Shown: piece by piece, positions 1 to 9,800 of the stretch
How positions within the stretch are numbered: position 1 is the stretch's first letter
Layout of the letters: each line of letters begins with the position of its first letter
Assembly: GCF_000336955.1 (NCBI RefSeq)
Contig: NZ_AOLI01000006.1
Coordinates: forward strand, 1 to 60,976
Direction: 5' to 3'
DNA length: 60,976 nucleotides
Source: Haloferax larsenii JCM 13917
Lineage (GTDB): Archaea; Halobacteriota; Halobacteria; Halobacteriales; Haloferacaceae
Notes under the pieces: generated by a model
Database searches by the model: none
Told to the model about the DNA's origin: nothing
Seen by the model: only the letters and a program-made list of their open reading frames with translations
Program-made: the position numbers and the translations under genes

Positions 1-611
1 GCGACGGCCTTCGCGAGCATCGTCTTCCCGGTGCCCGGCGGCCCATAGAGCAGGACGCCCGACGGCGGGTCGATACCGACCTTCTCGAACATCTCGGGGC
101 GGTCGAGCGGCATCTCGACCGTCTCGCGGACCTCTTCCATCTGGTCTTCGAGTCCGCCGATGTCTTCGTAGGTCACGTCGGGGCTGTGTTCGACTTGCAT
201 GACACGCGCCCGGACGTCGGTCTCTTTGTCGAGTCGCTTGACGATAGAAAGCGAGTTGTTCACCGCGACACGCGCGTCAGGTTCGAGCTTCTCGCGCATC
301 TCGTCGGTCACTTCGGTGAGGGCCTCTTGGTTGTTACCGTGCTGCTTGATGATGACCCCCTCGTCCGTGATTTCCTGTACCGTCGCAACGAAGAGCGGTG
401 ATTGCTTGAGCTTCTTATTCTCGTGCGTCAGACGCTCGAGCTTCTGTTGATACTTGTTATTCTCGGCGTTCGCATCGAGAAGTTTGTCCCGCATCTCCTC
501 GTTTTGCGATTCGAGAACCTCGAGCCGCTCTTGAAGGGCGGTGATCTTCTCCTGCTGCGACGCCGCGTCCTTGTCGTAAGGAAGGTCGACGTCGTCCACA
601 GTGTCGGTCAT
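1..611 (-). CDS. panA: Proteasome-activating nucleotidase (PAN), N-terminal part only
   Basis: Hexameric AAA+ ATPase that unfolds proteins and feeds them to the 20S proteasome in the cytoplasm. The gene runs off the left edge, so only about 203 residues are visible. They start [11 protein letters not shown], continue with a long coiled coil (about residues 17-75), then the OB-fold region, the family motif [12 protein letters not shown], and the Walker A motif GPPGTGKT at the cut edge. The ATG at 611 is favoured because a TATA-like CTCTTATGAG lies about 26 bases upstream, suggesting a leaderless mRNA. The symbol panA is chosen because this paralogue neighbours mre11-rad50 in Haloferax volcanii as I remember it; panB is the alternative. 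Confidence 0.93.
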   Translation of the reverse strand, partial: MTDTVDDVDLPYDKDAASQQEKITALQERLEVLESQNEEMRDKLLDANAENNKYQQKLERLTHENKKLKQSPLFVATVQEITDEGVIIKQHGNNQEALTEVTDEMREKLEPDARVAVNNSLSIVKRLDKETDVRARVMQVEHSPDVTYEDIGGLEDQMEEVRETVEMPLDRPEMFEKVGIDPPSGVLLYGPPGTGKTMLAKAV

Positions 612-700
612 CACCCGGGGTAGGACGCAGGCTCATAAGAGGCTTCGGGTGTGTGTGGGCTTCGCCGCCTGTAGACCTTCTTTACGGGGGATAACGAGTC

Positions 701-712
701 TGACACGTGTCA
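701..712. promoter_or_regulatory. 12-bp perfect palindrome between pan and the winged-helix gene
   Basis: TGACACGTGTCA is a perfect dyad in the divergent spacer between pan and the small winged-helix gene. It lies about 90 bases upstream of the pan start and 71 bases before the regulator start. It has the size and symmetry of a dimer operator. The neighbouring winged-helix protein is the obvious candidate binder, but that is inference. Confidence 0.4.
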
Positions 713-782
713 TACAAATTCCCTACAGTAATAAATCTGGATAGCAAATATTATCTAATAGCATTTCATCGTGTGTGGTACG

Positions 783-1052
783 ATGAGCACCACCGAAGCA
801 GTCGAACGCCAATCCGAACCTCACTCAGAAGACCGCTGGGAAACGGTTCGTGACATGCCTCCGAGCGCGAAATTGGTCGCGAAAATCCTCGATTACGAGG
901 ACACACTCACCCAGAGCGAAATCGCCGAGGAGTCGCTGTTGCCGCCACGTACCGTTCGGTACGCGCTTTCCCGCCTCGAAGAAGAAGGCGCTGTCGACTC
1001 CCGGTTTTCGTTCTCGGACGCGCGCAAGCGGCTCTACACCCTGCAGCTTTAA
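783..1052 (+). CDS. Small winged helix-turn-helix (MarR/ArsR-like) protein
   Basis: An 89-residue protein, essentially one winged-helix DNA-binding domain. After a polar N-terminus of about 25 residues come a helical segment (PPSAKLVAKILDY), the HTH (about residues 40-70: TQSEIAEESLLPPRTVRYAL, then SRLEEEGAV), and a short wing ending FSDARKRLYTL. The ATG at 783 is chosen over an in-frame ATG at 771 because AT-rich TATA-like DNA (about 745-755) sits at leaderless distance and the extra residues (MCGT) add nothing. No effector domain is present, so its ligand and targets are unknown. It precedes the mre11-rad50 unit by 26 bases, but that unit seems to have its own promoter. Confidence 0.8.
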   Translation: MSTTEAVERQSEPHSEDRWETVRDMPPSAKLVAKILDYEDTLTQSEIAEESLLPPRTVRYALSRLEEEGAVDSRFSFSDARKRLYTLQL

Positions 1053-1078
1053 ATCAAAAGACGGGCCCACGTCGGCCC

Positions 1079-1432
1079 ATGACTGACCACGCCACTGTCG
1101 GCCGCGCGCTCCGCGAACTCGCCGACAGCGACGCTCCTTCTCGGCGTCGCCAACACGAAGCTGTCGTTGCCGCCGCGCGCGACGCGTTTTCCACGCTCGA
1201 ACGCGCGGCCGATTTTCTCGACGAAGACGGTGAAGAGCGACTTCGCCGTGCTGTCGGCGCCGCAGCGCGACAGGGCGACCACGACGTTGCGCGCGAGGGC
1301 CGAGCGTTACTGGACGCACTCGACTCGCTGCGTTCGTCTCTCGACAGTCCCAACTCCGTCTCCGAGAGACGCCCCGTTCAGTCCGGTCGCACAACCGTTT
1401 TCAGCGGCGGCGGCGAAGCAGCGGATAGATGA
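1079..1432 (+). CDS. Conserved haloarchaeal hypothetical upstream of mre11
   Basis: A 117-residue, Ala/Arg/Asp-rich, predicted helical protein (MTDHATVGRALREL...). I recognise no enzymatic motif. Its stop overlaps the mre11 start in an ATGA tetranucleotide, so it is very probably co-translated with mre11-rad50. A TATA-like TTTAAAT overlapping the stop of the previous gene lies about 27 bases before this ATG, so this is probably the first gene of the repair operon and leaderless. A small inverted repeat (GGGCC ... GGCCC, about 1062-1077) abuts the start. A role linked to Mre11-Rad50 is inferred from position only. Confidence 0.75.
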   Translation: MTDHATVGRALRELADSDAPSRRRQHEAVVAAARDAFSTLERAADFLDEDGEERLRRAVGAAARQGDHDVAREGRALLDALDSLRSSLDSPNSVSERRPVQSGRTTVFSGGGEAADR

Positions 1433-2793
1433 CACGGGTGATACACACCGGCGACACCCACATCGGGTATCAGCAGTACCACTCGCCGGACCGACGGCAG
1501 GACTTCCTCGCGGCGTTCGAGCAGGTGGTGAGCGACGCCATCGACGAGGACGTCGATGCGGTCGTCCACGCGGGTGACCTCTATCACGACCGACGACCCG
1601 AACTCCCCGACTTACTCGGGACGCTCTCTGCACTGCGTCGGCTTGACGGCGCAGGTATCCCGTTTCTGGCTATCGTCGGGAACCACGAATCCACGCGCGG
1701 CGGCCAGTGGCTCGACCTCTTCGAGCGACTCGGGTTGGCGACCCGTCTGGGGGACGACCCGGCTCTCGTCGGCGACGTGGCCTTCTACGGACTCGACCAC
1801 GTGCCGCGGTCCCGACGCGACGAACTGGACTACCAGTTCGAGCCACACGACGCGCCCCACGCCACTCTTGTCGGGCACGGACTCTTCACGCCCTTCGCAC
1901 ACGCAGACTGGGAGACCGAGACGGTCCTCGAAGAGTCGAACGTCGAGTTCGACGCGGTCCTCCTCGGCGACAACCACGTCGCGGACGTGACGACCGTCGA
2001 CGACACGTGGGTCACGTACTGCGGCTCGACCGAGCGCGCCAGCGCGAGCGAGCGCGACCCGCGCGGGTACAACTTTGTCACCTTCGAGGACGACACGGTC
2101 GATATTCGCCACCGGACGCTCGAAACCCGACCGTTCGCGTTCATCACGGTCGACCTCGCCGAGGGTGAGGGAATCGAGCGCGTCCGCCAGCGCGTCCGTG
2201 AGTTCGACCTCGAAGACGCGGTCGCTATCGTCGAACTGACCGGTGACGGCGAGTCAGTGACGCCCGCCGCGGTCGAGACGTTCGCGGTCGAGCAGGGGGC
2301 GCTCGTTGCGCGCGTGACCGACCGCCGCGAGGTCGACACCGAAGCGGAGCAACTCGCGGACGTCTCCTTCGCCGACCCCGACGACGCGGTCAACGACCGA
2401 ATCCGCGAGATGGGGCTGTCGAGCGCCGCCCTCGACGTCGACGAGACGGTTCGGGCGAGCAAGACGGCCGATTCGAACGTCCGTGACGAGGTTCGCGAGC
2501 GCGTCACCACCCTACTTTCGGACGACCCGAACGCGCTCGTCGCCGCCGACGATGGAGACGAGAGCGGTACGGGAGACTCCGGCCAGGCCGACGACAGTGC
2601 TGACGAATCTGAGGCAGTCGAGGACGAGGGCGAACCTGAGGCAGTCGAAGGTGAGACCGAACCCGAGGTAGTCGAAGACGAGGACAATCCCGAGGGAGTT
2701 GACGGCGAAACAGTCGAGACGGAGTCCGAAGACGACTCGCCACCGGAACAACCGAACGCCGCCCAAGACAGCTCGCTGGGTGATTTCGCATGA
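1429..2793 (+). CDS. mre11: DNA double-strand break repair nuclease Mre11
   Basis: Manganese-dependent nuclease of the Mre11-Rad50 complex, which processes DNA ends. The 454 residues open with phosphoesterase motif I (GDTHIG, Asp9 and His11), followed by [11 protein letters not shown] (Asp50), VGNHES (Asn85, His86), VGHGLF and [10 protein letters not shown], so all metal-binding blocks are present. The last 80 or so residues form a very acidic low-complexity tail with an imperfect repeat. The gene starts in a 4-base overlap with the preceding small gene and ends in an ATGA overlap with rad50, as expected for translational coupling of two subunits. In Haloferax this complex has been reported to restrain homologous recombination. 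Confidence 0.96.
   Translation: MTRVIHTGDTHIGYQQYHSPDRRQDFLAAFEQVVSDAIDEDVDAVVHAGDLYHDRRPELPDLLGTLSALRRLDGAGIPFLAIVGNHESTRGGQWLDLFERLGLATRLGDDPALVGDVAFYGLDHVPRSRRDELDYQFEPHDAPHATLVGHGLFTPFAHADWETETVLEESNVEFDAVLLGDNHVADVTTVDDTWVTYCGSTERASASERDPRGYNFVTFEDDTVDIRHRTLETRPFAFITVDLAEGEGIERVRQRVREFDLEDAVAIVELTGDGESVTPAAVETFAVEQGALVARVTDRREVDTEAEQLADVSFADPDDAVNDRIREMGLSSAALDVDETVRASKTADSNVRDEVRERVTTLLSDDPNALVAADDGDESGTGDSGQADDSADESEAVEDEGEPEAVEGETEPEVVEDEDNPEGVDGETVETESEDDSPPEQPNAAQDSSLGDFA
2611..2709 (+). repeat. Imperfect tandem repeat coding the acidic tail of Mre11
   Basis: About three copies of a 30-base unit encoding variants of [27 protein letters not shown] and EGVDGE. The repeat is in frame and lies after the nuclease core, so copy number can change without a frameshift. 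Confidence 0.7.
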
Positions 2794-5471
2794 GATTCAC
2801 ACGCGTTTCTCTCCGGAACTTCAAGCCCTACGAGGACGCCGAACTCGACCTCCGAGACGGCGTCACGGTCATCCACGGCGTCAACGGGAGCGGAAAATCG
2901 TCCCTCCTCGAAGCGTGTTTCTTCGCGCTCTACGGGTCGAAGGCACTCGACGGGACGCTCGAAGACGTGGTGACGACCGGCGAAGACGACGCCGAGATAA
3001 CACTGGAGTTCGTCCACGCGGGCGGCCAGTACCGCATCGACCGCCGGGTTCGTGTCTCGGGAGACCGCGCGACGACGGCCAAGTGCGTCCTCGAAGGCCC
3101 CGACGAGACTATCGAGGGTGCGCGCAACGTCCGCAAGGCTGTCGCGTCGCTCCTGCGAATGGACAACGAGGCGTTCGTCAACTGCGCGTACGTCCAGCAG
3201 GGCGAGGTCAACAAGCTCATCAACGCCACGCCTTCCCAGCGGCAGGACATGATAGACGGTCTGCTGCAACTCGGCAAACTCGAAACCTACCGCGAACGTG
3301 CAGGCGACGCCCGGTTGGGAGTTCAGGACGTGCTGACGAGCAAGCGCAGTGTCCTCGAAGACGTCGAGTCGCAAATCGAGACCAAGGAGGACGAGAACCT
3401 CCACAGCAGGCTCAACGCACTCGAATCAGAACTCTCAGAGGTCACGTCGAAAATCGAGCGCTACGAAGACCAGCGCGACAAGGCACGGCAGACACTCGAA
3501 GCGGCCCAGTCCACACTCGACGAACACGAGGAGAAACGCGAGCGACTGGCCGAGGTCGAATCTGCCATCGACGAACTCAAAGAGAAAATCGCAGACGACG
3601 AGACGACGCGCGACCGACTCACAGAGAGAATCCGCGAACTGGACGAGAACGTCGACGAACTCGACGATAGCATCGCGGCAGCCGTCTCGAAAACCGACCT
3701 CGACGAGGCCAGCGACGACGCGCTCGCAGCAGCGCGAGAGACGCTCGACGACCGTGAAGCCGAGATTCGCGAAGAACTGTCGGATGCGCGCACCAAGGCC
3801 CAGGCGCTCACGACGCAGGCCGACCGCCTCAAAGAGCGGGCCGAGGACCTCGAATCGCGCGCGAAGGAGAAACGCGAGAGCGCCGACGAGGACGAGGCGG
3901 CCGCGGGCGACGCGGCGGCCGACCTGGACGAACTTCGCGAGACGCGGGCTGATATCGAGTCGTCGCTGGCGTCCATCGACGAAAGGTTCGAAGACGCGCC
4001 TGTCGAACGAGGGGCAGCGGCCGACCTCCTCGCCGAGCGTCGAGACACGCTCTCGGAGACCCGCGAGTCGCTCGCCGAGACGGAGACCGAATTGAAGAAC
4101 GCGCGCGAGCGACTGGCGGAAGCCCGCGAACTCCGCGACGCTGGCAAGTGTCCCGAGTGCGGGCAGCCGGTCGACGAGTCGCCACACGTCGATGCCATCG
4201 CCGAACGGGAGGCGGCGGTCGAGTCACTCGAAGCAAAATGCGAGTCACTCGAATCGAAGGTCGAATCCTGCCGGTCGGCAGTCGAGGCTGCCAAACAACT
4301 GGAAGCGGCCGAGAGCCGCGCCGCATCTCTCGAAGACCGTCTCTCGCTCGCCGAAGAACGAATCGCCGACCGCGAAGAGACTGTGGAATCGCGGCGTGAC
4401 GCGGGCGAAACGAAGCGCGAGGAGGCGACGGAACTCGAAGCCGACGCCGAGGAGAAACGCGAGGCGGCCGCGACGCAAGCCGACCGCGCGGCGACGGTCA
4501 AAGAGACGGTCACAGAGCTCGAATCCGACCTCGAAGCACTCAGTGACCGCCGTGACGACCTCGACCGAGTCGAATCGCTGCTCGACGACCGCGAGGCGGC
4601 AATCGACGACCGGGACCGACTCCGAGAGAAGCGCGAGACGCTCGCCGAGGTCAACGACGAGCGCCGTGAACATCTGCAGGACCGCCGCGACCGCCGTGCC
4701 GACCTTCGCGAAGCGGTCGACGAAGACGCGGTCGAAGACGCCCGCTCGCGCAAGCAGAAGGCCGAATCGTACATCGAGCAGGTCGAATCTGACGTGCTTC
4801 CCGACCTGCGCGAGAAGCGCGACGACCTCCAGAGCAAGATTGGCGGGGTGAAAGCCGACCTCGAACGCCTCTCGGAACTCCGAGAGCGTCGTGAGGAACT
4901 CGCCGAGCGCGTCGACGCCCTCCAGTCGCTCCACGACGAGGTGACGGACCTCGAATCGACTTACGGCGACCTCCGGGCGGAACTCCGCCAGCGGAACGTC
5001 GAGATTCTCGAACGGATGCTCAACGAGACGTTCGACCTCGTCTACGGCAACGACGCCTACTCGCGCATCCGCCTCGACGGCGAATATGGGCTTACAGTGT
5101 TCCAGAAAGACGGGACTGCGCTCCAACCCGAGCAGCTATCGGGTGGCGAGCGAGCCCTGTTTAACTTGAGCCTCCGGTGTGCTATCTACCGACTTCTCGC
5201 TGAGGGTATCGACGGGGCTGCACCCCTCCCACCGCTCATCCTCGACGAACCGACCGTCTTCCTCGACGACGGCCACGTCTCCCGACTCGTGAACCTCGTC
5301 GAAGAGATGCAGCGCCGCGGCGTCAAGCAGATTCTCATCGTCAGCCACGACGACGAACTCGTCGGCGCGGCGGACGACCTCGTGCGCGTCGAGAAGAACC
5401 CGACGACCAACCGGTCGTCGGTCGAACGAACCGACGCGCCGGACCTCCAGAGCGCGCTGGCAGACGACTAA
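2790..5471 (+). CDS. rad50: DNA double-strand break repair ATPase Rad50
   Basis: SMC-like ATPase that pairs with Mre11 and tethers DNA ends. The 893 residues show the full architecture. Walker A (GVNGSGKSS) is at residues 30-38 and the Q-loop region YVQQGEVN near 135. Two long Glu/Arg/Asp-rich coiled-coil arms flank the zinc hook CPEC at residues 454-457. The ABC signature ([14 protein letters not shown]) and Walker B (LILDEPT) lie near residues 790-830, followed by the D-loop (VFLDDGH) and H-loop (IVSHDDE). It starts inside the stop of mre11 (ATGA). The unusually acidic coiled coils are normal for halophiles. Confidence 0.97.
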   Translation: MRFTRVSLRNFKPYEDAELDLRDGVTVIHGVNGSGKSSLLEACFFALYGSKALDGTLEDVVTTGEDDAEITLEFVHAGGQYRIDRRVRVSGDRATTAKCVLEGPDETIEGARNVRKAVASLLRMDNEAFVNCAYVQQGEVNKLINATPSQRQDMIDGLLQLGKLETYRERAGDARLGVQDVLTSKRSVLEDVESQIETKEDENLHSRLNALESELSEVTSKIERYEDQRDKARQTLEAAQSTLDEHEEKRERLAEVESAIDELKEKIADDETTRDRLTERIRELDENVDELDDSIAAAVSKTDLDEASDDALAAARETLDDREAEIREELSDARTKAQALTTQADRLKERAEDLESRAKEKRESADEDEAAAGDAAADLDELRETRADIESSLASIDERFEDAPVERGAAADLLAERRDTLSETRESLAETETELKNARERLAEARELRDAGKCPECGQPVDESPHVDAIAEREAAVESLEAKCESLESKVESCRSAVEAAKQLEAAESRAASLEDRLSLAEERIADREETVESRRDAGETKREEATELEADAEEKREAAATQADRAATVKETVTELESDLEALSDRRDDLDRVESLLDDREAAIDDRDRLREKRETLAEVNDERREHLQDRRDRRADLREAVDEDAVEDARSRKQKAESYIEQVESDVLPDLREKRDDLQSKIGGVKADLERLSELRERREELAERVDALQSLHDEVTDLESTYGDLRAELRQRNVEILERMLNETFDLVYGNDAYSRIRLDGEYGLTVFQKDGTALQPEQLSGGERALFNLSLRCAIYRLLAEGIDGAAPLPPLILDEPTVFLDDGHVSRLVNLVEEMQRRGVKQILIVSHDDELVGAADDLVRVEKNPTTNRSSVERTDAPDLQSALADD

Positions 5472-5518
5472 CACCGCGCTGTCGCCGTCTGTGGTCTTAG
5501 GGCCGGACTCCCGTCCCT

Positions 5519-5941
5519 TCAGCGCCGAAGGTGAGAGACACCCTCGTGAGCGACTGCCGTCGCCTCGTATCCACGCTCGCCGTACACGCGCGTCTCTTCG
5601 ATGAGTCCCGCGATTTTGAACTCCGTCAGGAGGCCGTGGAGGTCGCTCTCGCAGAGGTCGTAGGCGTCCATGAGTTCGACGACAGAGAGGGGGCCGCGCT
5701 CGACGAGTTCGACGAGGAGTCCGAGTGCCTGCTCGGTCGGCACGGCGACGAGCACTCGGCGGGCTGATTCGGGAACGGCGCGTGCGGCGGTTTCGAGTGG
5801 TGACTCGCCGCCCACGTCTTCGAGTTCGGCGTTCGGAAAGTGGCGCTCCTCGCCGGTCTTCGGGTCGCGGACGCGACTGGCGTCGCTGGAGCGTTTGACG
5901 AGCAAGTACGTGCGGCCGTCAGGCCCGCGGACCGTGCGCAT
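5519..5941 (-). CDS. Haloarchaeal winged-helix-like hypothetical
   Basis: A 140-residue protein beginning MRTVRGPDGRTYLLVKRS. The first third is beta-rich (GPDGRTYLLVKRSSDASRVRDPKTGEERHFPNAEL). The C-terminal part (about residues 65-140: VLVAVPTEQALGLLVELV, LSVVELMDAYDLCESDLHGLL, TEFKIAGLIEE) has the spacing of a winged helix-turn-helix. The start was placed at the ATG at 5941; the reading frame stays open further upstream, but that extension is Arg/Ser/Thr-rich shadow coding under the neighbouring gene. It is convergent with rad50 (47 bases apart) and lies 25 bases downstream of the membrane-protein gene on the same strand, so the two may form an operon. Function unknown; a DNA-binding or regulatory role is inferred. 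Confidence 0.7.
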   Translation of the reverse strand: MRTVRGPDGRTYLLVKRSSDASRVRDPKTGEERHFPNAELEDVGGESPLETAARAVPESARRVLVAVPTEQALGLLVELVERGPLSVVELMDAYDLCESDLHGLLTEFKIAGLIEETRVYGERGYEATAVAHEGVSHLRR

Positions 5942-5966
5942 GGTCGGTCGAAAGCGTCGGCGACTG

Positions 5967-6527
5967 TTAGCGGTTGCGCTCGTCGGCGTGGGCGTGGGCG
6001 TGGGCGTCGGCGTCGCCTTTCTCGCCGCTGTTGTCCCGGTCGGCGTCGCCTTTCTCGCCGCTGTTGTCCCGGTCGGCGTCGCCTTTCTCGCCGCTGTCGT
6101 CGCCCTCGCCGTCGTCACTGTCCTCGTCGCTCGACCAGTCGTGTGCCTGGTACTCTCGGTAGAGAGAATACACACGGGTGAGCGCAAGCACGCCGAGGAG
6201 TGTCGCACCGCCGCCGACGAGCGTCTCACCGCGGAAGTAGATGAGCATCGGGCCGACCGTGACACCCGCGACACCCACGTTTGCGAGGATGACGCTGGCC
6301 CAGAACATCCGCGACTGCTCGGGGTTGATGTCGGCGGTGAACTCGGGGGCGTCATCGGAATTCGCATCCTCGCCGGGGATGTCGACGCGCGGGACGTTCG
6401 GGAGGTCGGTTTCGGGATTTCCCCAGCGTTTCTCAGGGTCTCCCCACCGCTCCTCCGGGTCCCCCCAGCGAGCAATAGGGTCGATTTGGGGAGCGTCGTC
6501 CTCATCGCGCCGCTCGTCGTCCGTCAC
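5967..6527 (-). CDS. Two-helix membrane protein with charged His/Asp repeat tail
   Basis: About 186 residues from a GTG at 6527 (VTDDERRDEDDAPQ). A Pro/Trp-rich acidic N-terminus contains repeats of RWGDPE (about residues 18-40). Two hydrophobic helices follow (about residues 75-95, MFWASVILANVGVAGVTVG, and 100-120, ETLVGGGATLLGVLALT). The tail is highly charged, with three copies of GEKGDADRDNS and then DAHAHAHADERNR. Two membrane helices with cytosolic or external tails are predicted; no catalytic motif is seen. The GTG start is inferred: no ATG precedes the conserved-looking region in frame, and upstream codons look non-coding. Alternating His residues could bind metal, which is speculative. 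Confidence 0.65.
   Translation of the reverse strand: MTDDERRDEDDAPQIDPIARWGDPEERWGDPEKRWGNPETDLPNVPRVDIPGEDANSDDAPEFTADINPEQSRMFWASVILANVGVAGVTVGPMLIYFRGETLVGGGATLLGVLALTRVYSLYREYQAHDWSSDEDSDDGEGDDSGEKGDADRDNSGEKGDADRDNSGEKGDADAHAHAHADERNR
6006..6104 (-). repeat. 33-bp tandem repeat, three copies, in frame
   Basis: Two identical copies of a 33-base unit at 6006-6038 and 6039-6071, and a third (6072-6104) that diverges at its end. Each codes for 11 residues (GEKGDADRDNS) in the tail of the membrane protein. Near-identity at the DNA level indicates recent duplication or slippage. Confidence 0.9.
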
Positions 6528-6577
6528 GCTCTCACCGAGATACCGTGCCGAGAAAAAGGGACCGTTTCGAGTACCAA

Positions 6578-6763
6578 TCAGGCGCAGTCGTCGAGGCTCA
6601 TCGACCGGGTGGCCTCGACCCAAGCAAGTGGGTTCTCCGCATCGTAGAACACCACGCCTCCGTCGATATCGTAGGATTCGATCGTCTCGGCTCCTGTCGG
6701 ACCACTGGGTCCAGTGCCGTCGATCGTGCCATCCCACCGTTCCGAAGTTGCGTGGTCGGTCAT
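6578..6763 (-). CDS. Small acidic haloarchaeal hypothetical (61 aa)
   Basis: A 61-residue protein (MTDHATSERWDGTID ... VFYDAENPLAWVEATRSMSLDDCA). Its C-terminal half resembles a short conserved haloarchaeal module in which a beta hairpin ends with NPLAWVEA. No catalytic motif is visible. The ATG at 6763 has a TATA-like TTTATATA about 26 bases upstream (6786-6797 on the other strand), consistent with a leaderless transcript. An in-frame TTG at 6775 is less likely. It is divergent from polB across a 130-base spacer. Confidence 0.7.
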   Translation of the reverse strand: MTDHATSERWDGTIDGTGPSGPTGAETIESYDIDGGVVFYDAENPLAWVEATRSMSLDDCA

Positions 6764-6893
6764 ATCGCGTGTCAATGAATGTCACACATATATAAATGTC
6801 TTTCCGTAATTTGAATAACGAGTAGAGAGTAGTCTGAAAGCTAGGGTCCACAGAAGCGCGGGGATTTTAATCGGGCCCGCCAAATCGATTGCC

Positions 6894-9800
6894 ATGACGC
6901 AGACGGGTCTGACCGAATTCGGGGGGAACGATGCCGACAGCGTCGGCGACGCGCGGCCGGACGGAGAAGCCGCTATCGCCGAAGTTGTCGCTGGCGACGC
7001 CGACCAGTACGTCGCCGACATCATCGACACGGACGAGGTACGATTTCCCGACCCCCAGGGGACGGTCGAGCTGGCTGTCACCCAGGTAGACTACACTATC
7101 GAGGGAAGCGGCCGAAACGAGTACCCCGTAATCCACATCTTCGGTCGGACGGCGGAGGACGACACGCCCGAGCACATTCGCGTCCTCGGGTTCGAACCGT
7201 ACTTCTACGCGCCGACCGAGAGCCTCGACGACGACCTCCTCGACAAGGACGTCATCACGCGAACAGAGGATGGATACGAGAGTATCCGCGGTGAGGAACT
7301 GACGAGGATTCACACGCGAACCCCCCGCGACGTTGGACAGATTCGCGACGAGTTCGACCACTACGAGGCGGACATTCTGTTCCCGAACCGCCTTCTCATC
7401 GACAAGGACATCAAAAGCGGCGTCCGCGTCCCCGACCGCCGCCTCGACGACGGGTCGATTCAGGTTCCGCATCAGGAAGTCGAACCGGCAGACGTCGAAG
7501 CGAACCTCCGGGTGAACACCTTCGACATCGAGGTGAACGACCGCAACGGCTTCCCCGAAGACGGCGAAGAGCCGATTATCTGTCTCACCAGTCACGACTC
7601 CTATCTCGACGAGTACATCGTCTGGCACGCCGTCGCCGACGAGGGACTCGGCAAGCGCCCCGAGTCGCTGCCGAACTACGACTTCCTCAACGACGACTCT
7701 GAGGTCGAGGTCCGAACCTTCGACGACGAGGACGCGATGCTCGATGCGTTCCTCACGTACATCGAGGAAACCGACCCAGACATTCTAACTGGTTGGAATT
7801 TTGAAGATTTCGACGCACCGTATTTCCTCGACCGACTCGACGTGCGGAACCCGACGAGTGACTACGACCTCGACCCGGACCGCATGTCTCGCCTCGGTGA
7901 GGTCTGGCGCAGCGGGTGGGGTGGCCCGGACATCAAGGGTCGCGTCGTCTTCGACCTGCTGTATGCGTACAAGCGAACGCAGTTCACCGAACTCGAATCC
8001 TACCGACTCGACGCCGTCGGCGAACTCGAACTCGACGTCGGCAAGGAACGGTACTCCGGCGACATCGGGGACCTCTGGGAACAGGACCCGGAGCGTCTCT
8101 TGGAGTACAACCTTCGCGACGTCGAGTTGTGTGTCGAAATCGACCGCAAACAGGACATCGTCGCCTTCTGGGACGAGGTGCGAACCTTCGTCGGGTGTAA
8201 ACTGGAAGACGCGCCGACACCCGGCGACACGGTCGACATCTACGTCCTCCACAAGGTTCACGGCGAGTTCGCCCTCCCCTCGAAGGGCAAACAGGAGTCG
8301 GAAGACTACGAGGGCGGTGCCGTCTTCGACCCCATCACGGGCGTCAAAGAGAACGTGACGGTGCTGGACCTGAAGTCGCTGTACCCGATGTGTATGGTGA
8401 CTGTCAACGCGTCGCCGGAGACGAAGGTCGACCCCGAGACCTACGACGGGGAGACGTTCCACGCCCCCAACGGGACGCACTTCCGGCAGGAACCGGACGG
8501 CATGATTCGGGAGATGGTCGACGAACTCCTCGCAGAGCGCGAGGAGAAGAAGGGTCTCCGTAACGACCACGAACCCGGCACGTCCGAGTACGAGCAGTTC
8601 GACCGGCAGCAGGCCGCAGTGAAGGTCATCATGAACTGCTTCTCGTCGGATACCGACGTGCTCACTCCGAGTGGAGTCCGGAACATCCGTGACCTCGATG
8701 TCGGCGACGAGGTGTACTCGCTCGACCCGGAGACGATGCGGATGGAGGTAAAACCGGTCGTCGAGACGCACGAGTACCCCGACTACCGCGGGGAGATGGT
8801 CGATATCGAGACGAGCAAAATCGACTTCAGCGTCACGCCAAACCATCGGATGCTGGTCAGAAAAGACGACAAAAACGGCGCGTCGTGGGACGACTTCCAG
8901 TTCGTCGAGGCCGGAGACCTAAACGAGTCGTCGCACTACGAACTCCCACACGGATGGGAGGGACCCACGGGAACCAGCTTGGAGACTGTCGACCTCACCG
9001 AGCTTCTCGACGGCGACTACGAGGTATGGGCCAAAAACGAGGTCCACGGCCACACCCTCGCGGCCGAACTCGGGTGGTACCCCGACAAAATGGAGAAACA
9101 GGGTGAACCCGGAACCGGGTACGTGTTCTCGGCTGAGGAGTTCGAGGAACACAGAGCGTATCTCGACGAGGTCTGCTCGGTGTTCTACGTCCACAGCGAA
9201 CGCGGCCGAAAGTGGATTCCGCGGTTCTACGACGCCGACGACTTTCTCGAACTCCTCGCATGGTACATCACGGAGGGGTCGGTGTACACGTCCGAGGACA
9301 AGGCGTTTGGCGAGAACTTCCGTGGTTCGTCGACGACAGTCAACATCGCACAGGACGCCGTCGCGGATGGCGGCGGACACGACGACCACACCGCTATCGG
9401 TGAACTCCTCGACCGAATGGGGTTCGACTACTATGTCGACGGGAAGGGGTTCCAGTTCACATCGAGAGTACTCGGTCGCTGGTTGGAGACCACCTGCGGT
9501 GACAACAGCTTCGAAAAGCGGATTCCTGACCTCGTGTTCGACGCAAGCCACGAGCAGAAAGAGCGCTTCTTGGACACACTCGTCGCTGGCGACGGTGACA
9601 GGCAGGTGAACAGCTGGCGCTACACGACGTCTAGCGAGCGACTTCGAGACGACGTCCTCAGGCTCTGTGCACACCTCGGGAAAACCGCGAGCTACAACCA
9701 CGACAGTGGTTCGTGGCGCGTCTACTGCACCGAAGACGCGAAAAACAGCTTCCGAATGCACCGTTCGGGCGGACAGAGTGAGGCCGAAGACGGCGCGTAC

